From Corynebacterium minutissimum (GTDB taxonomy: Bacteria > Actinomycetota > Actinomycetes > Mycobacteriales > Mycobacteriaceae), in assembly GCF_000988205.1 (NCBI RefSeq), contig NZ_LAYQ01000012.1, positions 124,001 to 188,000 on the forward strand: 64,000 nucleotides of DNA. The letters run 5' to 3'. The position numbers were made by a program, and so were the translations under genes. This document shows, one piece after another, positions 8,969-17,379 of the stretch (position 1 is its first letter; the number at the start of each line of letters is the position of its first letter). The notes under the pieces were generated by a model. It worked only from the letters and a program-made list of their open reading frames with translations. It ran no database searches and was not told the origin of the DNA.

Positions 8969-10861
8969 ATGAATACTACTTTTATGTGGATTGCGATAGC
9001 AGTCATCGTCCTGATTCTGCTCGTGGTCTTGTTCGTTGTCCTAGGCAAGAAGCGCGGTGAATCAAAGAAGGTCTCCTTTGAAAAGCCCGTGGAGGAGCCG
9101 AAGGAGCTGACCCAGCAGCAGAAGTCCGGCAACTACCAGGCCAAGTCTGGTTTTAATTTTGCCCCGGCTGGCGGCGGTGCAGTTAAGGAGCCTGTCACCG
9201 CCTCGAAGCCCGAGCAGCCGGCGCCACAGCCGCCAGTTGCCGAGCAGCCCGCGCAGGCCCCGGCTGAGCCCAAGCCCAAGCCTGAGCCGCAGGCGGAGCA
9301 GCGTGATGCCACTGATCTGGCGAATGCTCAGCTCAAGGGTGAAGAGGAGACCCCGAAGGCAGCGAAACCTGCGGCGGAACCGAAGCCTCAGGCAGAGCCT
9401 AAGCCGGAACCCGTCGGAGACGCGAAGCCGGTGAGCGAGCCGGAACCGGCTGCGCAGAACGAACCGGCAAAGGAAGAAGAGGATAAGGATTCTTCCGCTG
9501 GTGTAGCCGCTGCAGGAGCTGCGGGCGCTGCCGCCGCTGGTGCTGCCGTATCCGGCGCCGCTGCTGTTGACAAGGATGACGAAGACACGGAAGAGGATGT
9601 CCCGGCCACCGAACAAGAGATTGCCGAACCGGAGATTGCTGAACCGGAGCCGGTAGTTGAGACTCCGAAGGTAGAGGAGGAACCGGAGGTACCTGAGGCT
9701 CCGGCCGAGGAGGAGCCTTCCGCCCAGTCTGAGGCCGAAGAAGAGGTAGAAGCACTGCCTGAGCCAGAAGCACCGGCCGAGTCTGAGGAAGCCGAAGCAG
9801 AGGAGGCCGCCGCGGCAGCGGGGGCGCAGGCGGCGTCGGCAAGCGCGGCACTCGAGGCTGAGCCGGAGGAGCTCGAAGTATCCGACGACGCCGAGGTTGT
9901 CGAGGCCCCGGCAGCCCAGCCGCAGGAGGACATTGCGCCGGCTGCCGGCCGCTTGGGCAAGCTGCGCGGGCGTCTGTCGCGCTCGCAGAACGCCATTGGC
10001 CAAGGCCTCATGGGCATTCTTTCTGCTGGTGACCTTGATGATGATGCCTGGGAGGAAATCGAAGACACCCTCATCATGGCGGATCTGGGTACGAAGTCCA
10101 CCATGCAAGTTACCGACTCCCTGCGTGACAAGATTGCAGAGCGCGGAGTCAGTTCTGAGGCCGAAGCGCGTGCGATGCTGCGCGAGGCCCTCATCGAGGT
10201 GGGCCACCCGGAGATGGACCGTTCTATCAAGGCCATGCCGAATGAAGGCAAGCCGGCCGTCATTATGGCCGTCGGCGTCAACGGCACCGGCAAGACCACC
10301 ACGACCGGCAAGCTGGCCCGCGTGCTCGTGTCCATGGGGCACAACGTCTTGCTCGGCGCGGCGGATACTTTCCGTGCAGCGGCTGCGGACCAGCTGGAGA
10401 CCTGGGGCCGTCGCGTGGGCGCTACGACTGTCCGCGGCAAGGAAGGCGCGGACCCGGCCTCCGTGGCCTTTGATGCCGTGGCCGCTGGCGTTGACCAGGG
10501 CGTCGACGTTGTTCTCGTTGACACCGCTGGCCGTCTGCACACCTCCGTGGACCTCATGGACCAGCTGGGCAAGGTCAAGCGCGTGGTGGAGAAGAAGACC
10601 GAGGTTGATGAGGTCCTGCTTGTACTGGATGCGACGGTGGGGCAGAACGGCCTGACCCAGGCCCGTATCTTCCGTGATGTTGTTGATATCACCGGCGTTG
10701 TCCTCACGAAGCTGGATGGCACCGCCAAGGGCGGCATCGTCTTCCAGGTGCAGGAGGAACTGGGCGTGCCGGTCAAGCTCGTGGGCCTCGGCGAGGGTGC
10801 AGATGACCTCGCGCCGTTTGAGGTTGAAGGATTTGTTGATGCCTTGCTGGGGGAGAAGTAA
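8969..10861 (+). CDS. ftsY: Signal recognition particle receptor FtsY
   Basis: A 630-residue SRP receptor GTPase that brings SRP-ribosome complexes to the SecYEG translocon. It begins with a single hydrophobic anchor (residues about 5-26), followed by some 300 residues of low-complexity Pro/Glu/Ala-rich linker, then the NG domain. GTPase motifs are intact: G1 GVNGTGKTTTTGKLA, the DTFRAAAADQLE block, G3 DTAGRLHT and G4 TKLDGTAKGG. The start at 8969 (MNTTFMW) is chosen because a -10-like CACTAT ends 7 nt earlier; an ATG at 8960 is also possible. The acidic linker is unusually long even for actinobacterial FtsY. Confidence 0.96.
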   Translation: MNTTFMWIAIAVIVLILLVVLFVVLGKKRGESKKVSFEKPVEEPKELTQQQKSGNYQAKSGFNFAPAGGGAVKEPVTASKPEQPAPQPPVAEQPAQAPAEPKPKPEPQAEQRDATDLANAQLKGEEETPKAAKPAAEPKPQAEPKPEPVGDAKPVSEPEPAAQNEPAKEEEDKDSSAGVAAAGAAGAAAAGAAVSGAAAVDKDDEDTEEDVPATEQEIAEPEIAEPEPVVETPKVEEEPEVPEAPAEEEPSAQSEAEEEVEALPEPEAPAESEEAEAEEAAAAAGAQAASASAALEAEPEELEVSDDAEVVEAPAAQPQEDIAPAAGRLGKLRGRLSRSQNAIGQGLMGILSAGDLDDDAWEEIEDTLIMADLGTKSTMQVTDSLRDKIAERGVSSEAEARAMLREALIEVGHPEMDRSIKAMPNEGKPAVIMAVGVNGTGKTTTTGKLARVLVSMGHNVLLGAADTFRAAAADQLETWGRRVGATTVRGKEGADPASVAFDAVAAGVDQGVDVVLVDTAGRLHTSVDLMDQLGKVKRVVEKKTEVDEVLLVLDATVGQNGLTQARIFRDVVDITGVVLTKLDGTAKGGIVFQVQEELGVPVKLVGLGEGADDLAPFEVEGFVDALLGEK

Positions 10862-10905
10862 GTCCTTATAGATCCCTGGGCTAGACCTAAGTTCTTTCGA
10901 GACGT

Positions 10906-10937
10906 AGCGCCTCCTTTGTGGGGCGCTTTCGTCGTTT
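10906..10937 (+). terminator. Intrinsic terminator after ftsY
   Basis: AGCGCC (10906-10911) pairs with GGCGCT (10922-10927), followed by a T-rich run TTTCGTCGTTTT. This closes the smc-ftsY unit before the Mrp operon. Confidence 0.75.
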
Positions 10938-10975
10938 TCGTCCCATTAAAGATGTGCTTTGGGGGAGGTCACAAT

Positions 10976-10985
10976 GATACTCTGG
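10976..10985 (+). promoter_or_regulatory. Candidate extended -10 promoter of the mrp operon
   Basis: TGATACTCT contains a TACTCT hexamer (10978-10983) preceded by TGn, an extended -10 pattern. It lies after the ftsY terminator and would leave an untranslated leader of about 60 nt before the GTG of mrpA. No good -35 is visible. Confidence 0.35.
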
Positions 10986-11049
10986 GAAAGTCCTGTCTAT
11001 GTGAGGCTGATTAAACAGCCCTAACAACGGTTCGTGAGGCTACTCTTCC

Positions 11050-14031
11050 GTGACACTCCTGTATGTTGTCCTCCTCGCAGCTGTCGCAGTGGCGCTTGCA
11101 CCAGTAGCCGTCAAGGTTGCTGATCGCGCAGCCGGCTACCCGCTAGCCGGCATTTTTATTGTCGCCGCGGCACTGTTGGCTAAAGAATTTCCGGCGCTTG
11201 CCCGTGGCGAAGAACTGACCTATTCCGTGACGTGGGTGCGTGACGTGATCGCGCCCGGTGTTGATGTCAACCTCGCCTTCCGCGGCGATGCACTCGGCAT
11301 CTTCTTCGCCTTGCTGGCTCTCGTCATCGGTGCTGTGGTGTTTACCTATTCCGCGGCTTACCTGCCTAAAGGAAAAGGAAACGTCAGTTTTTATGTCCTG
11401 ATGACCGCGTTTACGCTGTCGATTCTCCTGCTCGTGCTCGCTAACGACGTCGTGGTGCTCTTCCTTGCCTGGGAGCTGGTATCGCTGGCGTCGTTCATGC
11501 TCATTGCGCGCAGCGGTAAGTCAGGTGAGGCGGGTTCGCAGCGCACGTTGATCCTTACCTTCGTTGGCGGCCTCACCTTGCTATCGGGCGTGGCGATTGC
11601 TGCAACCGCAGCGGGGACGACGAACCTTGAGGGCATCTTGGCCTCCGACGTGTGGGCGGAGCGCCCAGGCCTGACCGCCGGGGTTGCCATTCTCATTGCG
11701 GTCTCGGCGTTTACCAAGTCCGCGCAGTTCCCCTTCCACTTCTGGCTGCCGGAAGCCATGGCGGCCGCGACGCCGGTCTCGGCCTTCCTGCACGCGGCAG
11801 CAGTGGTCAAGGCCGGTGTCTACCTCTTGATTCGCTTCTCCACCATCTTCCACGACGTTGCCGTGTGGAACTGGCTGCTCATCGTCGCCGGTATGGGTAC
11901 CGCCGTGATGTCGGCGGTCTTCGCGGTGCAGAAGACGGACCTGAAGAAGCTCACGGCTTATTCCACCGTGTCCCACCTGGGTTGGATCGTGGCCACGATT
12001 GGTGTTGGCACGCCTTTCGCCATCGCGGCGGCCCTCGTGCACACGCTGGCGCACGCGCTGTTTAAGTCCTCCATCTTCATGCTCATTGGTGTCATCGACC
12101 ACGAGGCCGGTTCCCGCGATATCCGCCGCCTCGGCGTGCTGTGGAACAAGATGCCGTGGACCTTCGGCTCCATGCTTATCGGTGCTGCCTCGATGGCGGC
12201 GGTCCCGCCGCTGTTCGGATTCGTGTCGAAGGAAGGAATGCTCACCGCCTTCGAGGAGGCACCAATTGGTTCTACCGGCCAGGCGCTGCTGCTCATCGTC
12301 GCCGGCGTGGGTGCGTTCTTCACGTTTACTTACTCCGCCAAGATCATCTTCGGCGCCTTTTTCGATGGCCCGCGCAACATGTCGCATGTCCATGAGGCAC
12401 CGGTGCGGTTGTGGCTGCCCGCGGCTCTGCCGGGTGTGATGTCGGTGCCGATCATTTTCGTCATGGGAGCGCTCGATAAGCCGCTCGATAACATCGTGGC
12501 GGCCATCGGTATGGAGGGCCATTCCCACCTCGCGCTGTGGCACGGGCTGAACGTCCCGCTGCTTATTTCTGTGGTGGTGCTGATCGCTGGCATCATCGCG
12601 TTGTTCTTCCGCGGGCCGCTGTGGACCGCGATGGAGGAGCGCCAGCTCCTGCCGCGCACCGGTAACCAAATCCTGAAGTGGATCCAGGATGTGTGCGCAG
12701 CCTTCGGCCGTTTCGTTGGCCGCATGTCCGATACCCACAACCCGTCGAAGCTGATCCTGCCGATCATTCTCCTAGTCATCATCCTTGCGGGCTCCACTCT
12801 GGTGTCCACGGGCGTCGACGGTGTGGCTCTCAACCCGCGCGTGGACGGCCTTGACAACCCATGGGATCTGCTGCCGCTGGGTATCGTCGCGCTGTCGATG
12901 TTTGGCTTGGTGCGCACCCGCAACCGCCTCACCGGTGCGGTCATGATTGGTACCGCGGGAACCGGCGTGACCTTGCAGATGTTCTTGCTCGGCGCACCCG
13001 ACGTGGCCCTGACGCAGTTCACGGTGGAGGCGCTGTCCGTCATCGTCATGATGATGGTCCTGCGCTATCTGCCGGAGAAATTCCACCCAGTACAAAACAA
13101 CAACCGCAAGGTGGGTTCCATCGTGGTGGCCGTGCTCGCTGGGCTCACCGCATTCCTGGGCGTGTGGGCGCTGATGGGCCGTCACGAGCGCTCGGATCTG
13201 GCCATGTGGTACCTCAACAACGCTCCGGATATTACTGGTGGCGACAATGTGGTGGCCACCATCATCGTGGAGTTCCGTGCACTCGATACCCTGGGCGAGC
13301 TGTCGGTGTTGGGCATGGCCGCCGTGGTTATCGCAGCGGTCACCTCGACGCTGCCGCGCTTCCCGTTCACCTCCGGTACGCGTCCGGCGCCCTTCGGCCA
13401 GTCGCAGCTCAACTCGGTGCCGCTGCGCAAGGGCATTGCCGTGGCCATCCCAATCCTGGTGGTCATGTCCTTCATTGTCTTCTACCGCGGCCACCAGGCT
13501 TCCGGCGGCGGCTTCCCGGCGGCGCTCATCATGGGTGCGGCCATCGGCCTGACCTACCTGTCCCGCGGTACCGATGAGATTGTCTTTGGGCGCATGACTC
13601 CGATTCATCTCACCGGCGTGGGAATTATCGTGGCGCTGGTGGCTGGCTTCATTGGCTACATCCCGACGTCGCATAGCTCTGGCGGTTTCCTGACGGCCAT
13701 CCATGGCCACGCCCTGGGGCAGCACTGGACGACGTCGCTCATCTTCGACCTCGGCATTTACCTCGCGGTGTTGGGCATGCTCACCATGGCCATCAACGCC
13801 TTGGGCGGCTACCTGCGCCCGGGCACCGAGCGGGACTACTTGCCGTGGGTTCATGACGATGATTCCGCGCTGCCGAATACCCCGCGCGTGGTCATGGAGG
13901 ATGTCGACGACCCGTACCCCGAGTCCATCAACCCGTCTTCGGACCCAACGGCGTTGCTCAATGACTCCGAGGCACGCCACCGTGCGTCCTCGTCCCACCG
14001 AATCTCGGCTCAAGAGGAGAAGAACTCATGA
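11050..14031 (+). CDS. mrpA: Mrp Na+/H+ antiporter subunit A fused to an MrpB domain
   Basis: A 993-residue polytopic protein with a GTG start. The first 500 residues form the NuoL-like proton-channel core with motifs such as SAFTKSAQFPFHFWLPEAMAA and LKKLTAYSTVSHLGWI. The following segments are the MrpA C-terminal domain. The last 150 residues contain the MrpB-type motif FYRGHQASGGGFPAAL. No separate mrpB gene follows, so A and B are fused, as known for corynebacterial Mrp1. The Mrp complex exchanges cytoplasmic Na+ (and other cations) for H+ and supports salt and alkaline tolerance. The stop overlaps mrpC by 4 nt. Confidence 0.94.
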   Translation: MTLLYVVLLAAVAVALAPVAVKVADRAAGYPLAGIFIVAAALLAKEFPALARGEELTYSVTWVRDVIAPGVDVNLAFRGDALGIFFALLALVIGAVVFTYSAAYLPKGKGNVSFYVLMTAFTLSILLLVLANDVVVLFLAWELVSLASFMLIARSGKSGEAGSQRTLILTFVGGLTLLSGVAIAATAAGTTNLEGILASDVWAERPGLTAGVAILIAVSAFTKSAQFPFHFWLPEAMAAATPVSAFLHAAAVVKAGVYLLIRFSTIFHDVAVWNWLLIVAGMGTAVMSAVFAVQKTDLKKLTAYSTVSHLGWIVATIGVGTPFAIAAALVHTLAHALFKSSIFMLIGVIDHEAGSRDIRRLGVLWNKMPWTFGSMLIGAASMAAVPPLFGFVSKEGMLTAFEEAPIGSTGQALLLIVAGVGAFFTFTYSAKIIFGAFFDGPRNMSHVHEAPVRLWLPAALPGVMSVPIIFVMGALDKPLDNIVAAIGMEGHSHLALWHGLNVPLLISVVVLIAGIIALFFRGPLWTAMEERQLLPRTGNQILKWIQDVCAAFGRFVGRMSDTHNPSKLILPIILLVIILAGSTLVSTGVDGVALNPRVDGLDNPWDLLPLGIVALSMFGLVRTRNRLTGAVMIGTAGTGVTLQMFLLGAPDVALTQFTVEALSVIVMMMVLRYLPEKFHPVQNNNRKVGSIVVAVLAGLTAFLGVWALMGRHERSDLAMWYLNNAPDITGGDNVVATIIVEFRALDTLGELSVLGMAAVVIAAVTSTLPRFPFTSGTRPAPFGQSQLNSVPLRKGIAVAIPILVVMSFIVFYRGHQASGGGFPAALIMGAAIGLTYLSRGTDEIVFGRMTPIHLTGVGIIVALVAGFIGYIPTSHSSGGFLTAIHGHALGQHWTTSLIFDLGIYLAVLGMLTMAINALGGYLRPGTERDYLPWVHDDDSALPNTPRVVMEDVDDPYPESINPSSDPTALLNDSEARHRASSSHRISAQEEKNS

Positions 14032-14465
14032 TCCTCGCACTGACCATTGCTTTGCTCATCGGTAGCGCCGTCTACCTCATCCAGCAGCGCGGCCTTGTGC
14101 ACATCGTGCTGGGCATGATGGCCTTCGGCCACGGTGCCAACCTCATGCTCCTGGCCACCGGCGTGTACTCCTACCGCGGGGAGTCCTTTCCATCGCAGGT
14201 GGGCATGGACCAGATGGCGGACCCGCTGCCGCAGGCCTTTGTGCTGACCGCCGTGGTGATTTCCATGGCTACCTCGACCATCCTGCTGACCATGGCAGCG
14301 ATGGGCGCGAACGACGACACGGATGTTGTTGAGCCGGTGGATGACAACACCATTGACCACGCTTTCTCCACGCTGGGACGCGACACCCAGAACCGGGAGA
14401 TTCTGGAGCGCTCGGCTAACAAGATGGATCGTTTGAAAGAACTCGAACAAGAGGAGGACAACTAG
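14028..14465 (+). CDS. mrpC: Mrp Na+/H+ antiporter subunit C
   Basis: A 145-residue NuoK-like subunit with three hydrophobic helices (about residues 3-20, 26-46 and 72-92). The motif VLGMMAFGHGANLMLLATG and the following DPLPQAFVLTAVVISMATS are characteristic of MrpC and related NuoK proteins. The C-terminal 50 residues form a hydrophilic charged tail. The ATG overlaps the mrpA stop. Confidence 0.92.
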   Translation: MILALTIALLIGSAVYLIQQRGLVHIVLGMMAFGHGANLMLLATGVYSYRGESFPSQVGMDQMADPLPQAFVLTAVVISMATSTILLTMAAMGANDDTDVVEPVDDNTIDHAFSTLGRDTQNREILERSANKMDRLKELEQEEDN

Positions 14466-16007
14466 ATGTATGACACCGTAAGCGCCCTCCTCCCGCTCTT
14501 CCCAGCGGTTCCCCTCGTATCGGCGGCGCTGGCGCTCCTCGCGCCATGGAGCCGCGTGCGCGATGCCATCATGCTCATCGTTCCGGGCGTGGGTATTTTC
14601 GCCTCCTTTGCGCTGTTGCTCTACACCATGAGCAACGGAGTGGTGGCGCACAGTGTGGGTAACTACCTGGGCAACGCGGGTATTGCCTTCGCCGCCGATA
14701 CGTTCTCGGCACTCATGCTCATTACGACGATGATCGTGGCCTTCGGTGCCAACTGGTTTGCCATCGTGGGCGGTGAGACCAAGTCTCGCTACTACCCGTC
14801 GCTGACACTAATCCTTATCACTGGTGTGTGCGGCGCCCTGCTGACCGCTGACCTCTTTAACTTCTTCGTGTTCATCGAGGTCATGCTGCTGCCGTCCTAT
14901 GGCCTCATCACGATGTCCGGTACCTGGTCGCGCTTGGCTGCCGGCCGCGCCTTCGTGCTGGTGAACTTGTTCGCATCTACGCTTTTGGTGGTCGGCGTGG
15001 GCTATATCTACTCGGTGACCGGCGTGGTCAACCTGGCGGCGCTCACGGGCGCTGCCGCCGGCAACGGCCCGGTGACGGTGGCCTCGGGCATCATCGTTAT
15101 CGCCATCGCTGCGAAGGCCGGCGTGTTCCCCGTGCAGTCCTGGCTGCCACGGACCTACCCGGGAACATCGGCTGCGGTCATGGGCTTGTTCTCCGGCCTG
15201 CACACCAAGGTGGCGGTGTACATGCTCTACCGCCTGTGGGTGCAGCTGTTCGATATGGACCAGCGCTGGGGAACGCTCATCATCGTCATCATGATCATCT
15301 CCATGGTGGTGGGCTCCTTCGGTGGCTTGGCTGAGAACTCCATCCGTCGTGTGCTGGGCTACCAGATGCTCAACGGTATGCCCTTCATCCTGGTGATGAT
15401 GGCCTTTACCACCCACGATGCACAACGCGCACTGGCCGCCGGAATCCTATACACCATCCACCACATGCTCACGGTGGGCTCCCTCATCCTGGCCTCCGGT
15501 GCCATCGAGGAGACGTACGGTACGGGCAGGCTCAACAAGCTTTCTGGCTTGGCGCGCCGTGATCCGATTATCGCGTGGATCTTCGCCGCAGGCGCCTTCT
15601 CCGTCGTGGGCTTCCCTCCCTTCTCCGGTATGTGGGGCAAGGTCCTCATCGTCGCGGAAATTGCCCGTACCGGCGGGGGATGGGCCTGGACCGTGATCAC
15701 GGTGATCATCATCGCCTCCTTCGCGGCGTTCCTTGCCATGTTGCGCGTGTGGCGTCGCGTCTTCTGGGGCAAGGACCTTCCCAAGGAGAAGGTGCCCGAT
15801 GAGCTGGTGATCCGCAAGAAGCTGATGGCACCCTCGGCGGCGCTCATCTTGGGCTCGCTGACCATGTTCATTCTCTCCGGTCCGGTCATCAGCGTCACGA
15901 TGGAAGCCTCAGCGGACTTGCTGGATACGGAGGCTTATGCAGACGCAGTGCTTGGCGACGACCCCGTAGCCCTACCCGACATCGACTCCCTTCAGGAGGG
16001 CCGTTAA
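14466..16007 (+). CDS. mrpD: Mrp Na+/H+ antiporter subunit D
   Basis: A 513-residue NuoM/N-like antiporter subunit with about fourteen membrane segments. The helix containing LLTADLFNFFVFIEVMLL holds the conserved glutamate, and AAKAGVFPVQSWLPRTYPG is the second NuoM-type proton-channel motif. The ATG directly follows the mrpC stop codon without a gap, and the stop abuts mrpE. It works with mrpA as the two channel-like subunits of the complex. Confidence 0.94.
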   Translation: MYDTVSALLPLFPAVPLVSAALALLAPWSRVRDAIMLIVPGVGIFASFALLLYTMSNGVVAHSVGNYLGNAGIAFAADTFSALMLITTMIVAFGANWFAIVGGETKSRYYPSLTLILITGVCGALLTADLFNFFVFIEVMLLPSYGLITMSGTWSRLAAGRAFVLVNLFASTLLVVGVGYIYSVTGVVNLAALTGAAAGNGPVTVASGIIVIAIAAKAGVFPVQSWLPRTYPGTSAAVMGLFSGLHTKVAVYMLYRLWVQLFDMDQRWGTLIIVIMIISMVVGSFGGLAENSIRRVLGYQMLNGMPFILVMMAFTTHDAQRALAAGILYTIHHMLTVGSLILASGAIEETYGTGRLNKLSGLARRDPIIAWIFAAGAFSVVGFPPFSGMWGKVLIVAEIARTGGGWAWTVITVIIIASFAAFLAMLRVWRRVFWGKDLPKEKVPDELVIRKKLMAPSAALILGSLTMFILSGPVISVTMEASADLLDTEAYADAVLGDDPVALPDIDSLQEGR

Positions 16008-16562
16008 ATGAAGACTGCAGTGCATGCCGTTGTCTACGCGCTATGGCTGATCAAGGAAATCTTCGTTGCGGGTTTCTCGCTCGCCGCGGAATCCTTCAAG
16101 CCGCAGAATAACTACCGCCCGGTAGTGGTGCGGTACCCCCTGCGCGTGACCAGCGCGTGGGAGATCTTCTGGTTCACCTCGTCCATTACGGCAACCCCGG
16201 GGACTCTGTCCTTGGGTTTGCGCGAGCCGGTGGCAGAAGGCCTGCCGCGCATCGTGCTGGTTCAGGCGGTCATGGGGGATGACCCAGCCAGCATCATGGA
16301 GGATCTCGCGGACATGGAGGAACGCCTCGCCCCGCGAGTGAAGGGCATTGACTATGGCGTTCCTGGTCAGGGCCCCACCAAGGAGCTCGCCTCCACGTTC
16401 TACGAGTACCCGCTGGATACGCTGGGCCGCCATATGCGTGCACCCGACATTGCAAAGACCGACGATACCCCGCTGGCCGCGCACGATGTGGAGAAGTACT
16501 CCGTGTGGCCCTTGCGCCAGGTTGCACAGAACAAGGATGCCCGAAAGGATGATAAGAAATGA
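16008..16562 (+). CDS. mrpE: Mrp Na+/H+ antiporter subunit E
   Basis: A 184-residue MrpE subunit. It starts with an amphipathic/hydrophobic region, then the family pattern of two antiparallel segments around YPLRVTSAWEIFWFTSSIT and TPGTLSLGL. The C-terminal 80 residues are hydrophilic and probably cytoplasmic. Its stop overlaps the mrpF start as ATGA, so the cistrons are translationally coupled. Confidence 0.9.
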   Translation: MKTAVHAVVYALWLIKEIFVAGFSLAAESFKPQNNYRPVVVRYPLRVTSAWEIFWFTSSITATPGTLSLGLREPVAEGLPRIVLVQAVMGDDPASIMEDLADMEERLAPRVKGIDYGVPGQGPTKELASTFYEYPLDTLGRHMRAPDIAKTDDTPLAAHDVEKYSVWPLRQVAQNKDARKDDKK

Positions 16563-16849
16563 TTGATTTTTCCTCGATGAGCGCCTTTCAATGGGTAGTT
16601 TTTGTCAGTATTTTCCTCATCGGCGCATCGGTGTGCGCGGCGTTGGTATTGGCGTTGCGCTCCCGTGATGAGCTCACCCGAACCGTGATGAGTGACATGG
16701 TCTTTTACGGCATGCTGTGCATGTATATTTCGTGGTCCATGACTAATCACGCGTCCATCGTCTATGACATCGCCATGCTCGCGGCTATTGCGGCCGGCGT
16801 GCTGCCGACGTTGTCGATGGCCCGCATCATCTCGAAGGGTAGGAGGTAA
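16559..16849 (+). CDS. mrpF: Mrp Na+/H+ antiporter subunit F
   Basis: A 96-residue protein with three hydrophobic helices (about residues 10-30, 42-58 and 66-84). The central acidic residue in the motif RSRDELTRTVMSDMVFYG region corresponds to the conserved DR-V-A-D pattern of MrpF. It is in the standard position between mrpE and mrpG. Confidence 0.9.
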   Translation: MIDFSSMSAFQWVVFVSIFLIGASVCAALVLALRSRDELTRTVMSDMVFYGMLCMYISWSMTNHASIVYDIAMLAAIAAGVLPTLSMARIISKGRR

Positions 16850-16853
16850 GACC

Positions 16854-17222
16854 ATGACTATCGCGGAGATTATCGCCTCGATTCTGTTGGTCGTAGCCAC
16901 GGTCTTGGTCATTGGGACCGCCATCGCCTTGTGGCGTGCGCCCGATGCCCTGACCCGCGTCAACCTGCTGGGGCCGACGGTCGGTTTGGCCGTTCCGCTG
17001 CTGCTTGTGGCGAAGTTGGTCGTGGATTTTGCTGAGAACGGGTTTTCCCTGTGGTCGCTGATCAAGGTCATGATCGCGTGTTTCGGCGTGTGGATCATCG
17101 CGTCGGTGGGCTCCTTCTACATGGGCCGTTCCATCTACGGCGTGACCGTCACCGACGTGAAGTATGCCAAGCGTATGCGCGAGCGTGAGCAAACGGTAAA
17201 GGCTTCCGAGGACGAGCTCTAG
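16854..17222 (+). CDS. mrpG: Mrp Na+/H+ antiporter subunit G
   Basis: A 122-residue subunit with three membrane helices. The family pattern RAPDALTRVNLLGPTVGLA, in which small subunit G carries the R-x-P-D-x-x-x-R motif, is present near residues 25-43. The ATG at 16854 follows a Shine-Dalgarno AGGAGG at 16840-16846. It ends the operon and is followed at once by a strong terminator. Confidence 0.91.
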   Translation: MTIAEIIASILLVVATVLVIGTAIALWRAPDALTRVNLLGPTVGLAVPLLLVAKLVVDFAENGFSLWSLIKVMIACFGVWIIASVGSFYMGRSIYGVTVTDVKYAKRMREREQTVKASEDEL

Positions 17223-17237
17223 GGCGCGTGCTGGGAC

Positions 17238-17274
17238 AAGCGGCGAGGAGAGTGCTTCCCTCGCCGCTTTTTCG
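17238..17274 (+). terminator. Strong intrinsic terminator after the mrp operon
   Basis: An 11-bp perfect stem, AAGCGGCGAGG (17238-17248) with CCTCGCCGCTT (17259-17269), is closed by a 10-nt loop and followed by TTTTC. Confidence 0.93.
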
Positions 17275-17311
17275 ATCTTAAGTGTGATCTGCAGCTCACT
17301 TTCCTTCCTAA

Positions 17312-17330
17312 TTCTATAGTGCGATAGGTA
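17312..17330 (+). promoter_or_regulatory. AmtR-type operator 1 upstream of amt
   Basis: CTAT-N6-ATAG (CTAT 17314-17317, ATAG 17324-17327), preceded by TT, matches the known corynebacterial AmtR box (tttCTAT-N6-AtAGat). It overlaps the spacer and -10 region of the likely promoter, whose -10 TATATT is at 17329-17334, as expected for a repressor site. Confidence 0.8.
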
Positions 17331-17334
17331 TATT
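17329..17334 (+). promoter_or_regulatory. -10 box of the amt-glnK-glnD promoter
   Basis: TATATT fits TAnnnT and lies between the two AmtR-type boxes. Transcription would start near 17341 and leave about 40 nt of leader containing operator 2. Confidence 0.55.
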
Positions 17335-17343
17335 AAGTCCCGT

Positions 17344-17363
17344 TACCTATCAAGCTATAGAAA
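17344..17363 (+). promoter_or_regulatory. AmtR-type operator 2 upstream of amt
   Basis: A second CTAT-N6-ATAG (CTAT 17347-17350, ATAG 17357-17360), followed by AAA, lies 33 nt after the first, measured between equivalent positions. This is about three helical turns and places it just downstream of the predicted transcription start. Confidence 0.8.
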
Positions 17364-17379
17364 CGAGGTTAGTTGACGT

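Noticed and set aside
9062-10540. Long minus-strand open frame opposite ftsY
   Set aside because: It is a low-complexity antisense shadow of the Pro/Glu-rich linker with no family features or initiation signals.
17283-17300. GTGA-N8-TCAC palindrome upstream of amt as a GlxR (cAMP-type) site
   Set aside because: GlxR sites have six, not eight, bases between the half-sites; the symmetry is centred on a CTGCAG and is probably fortuitous.
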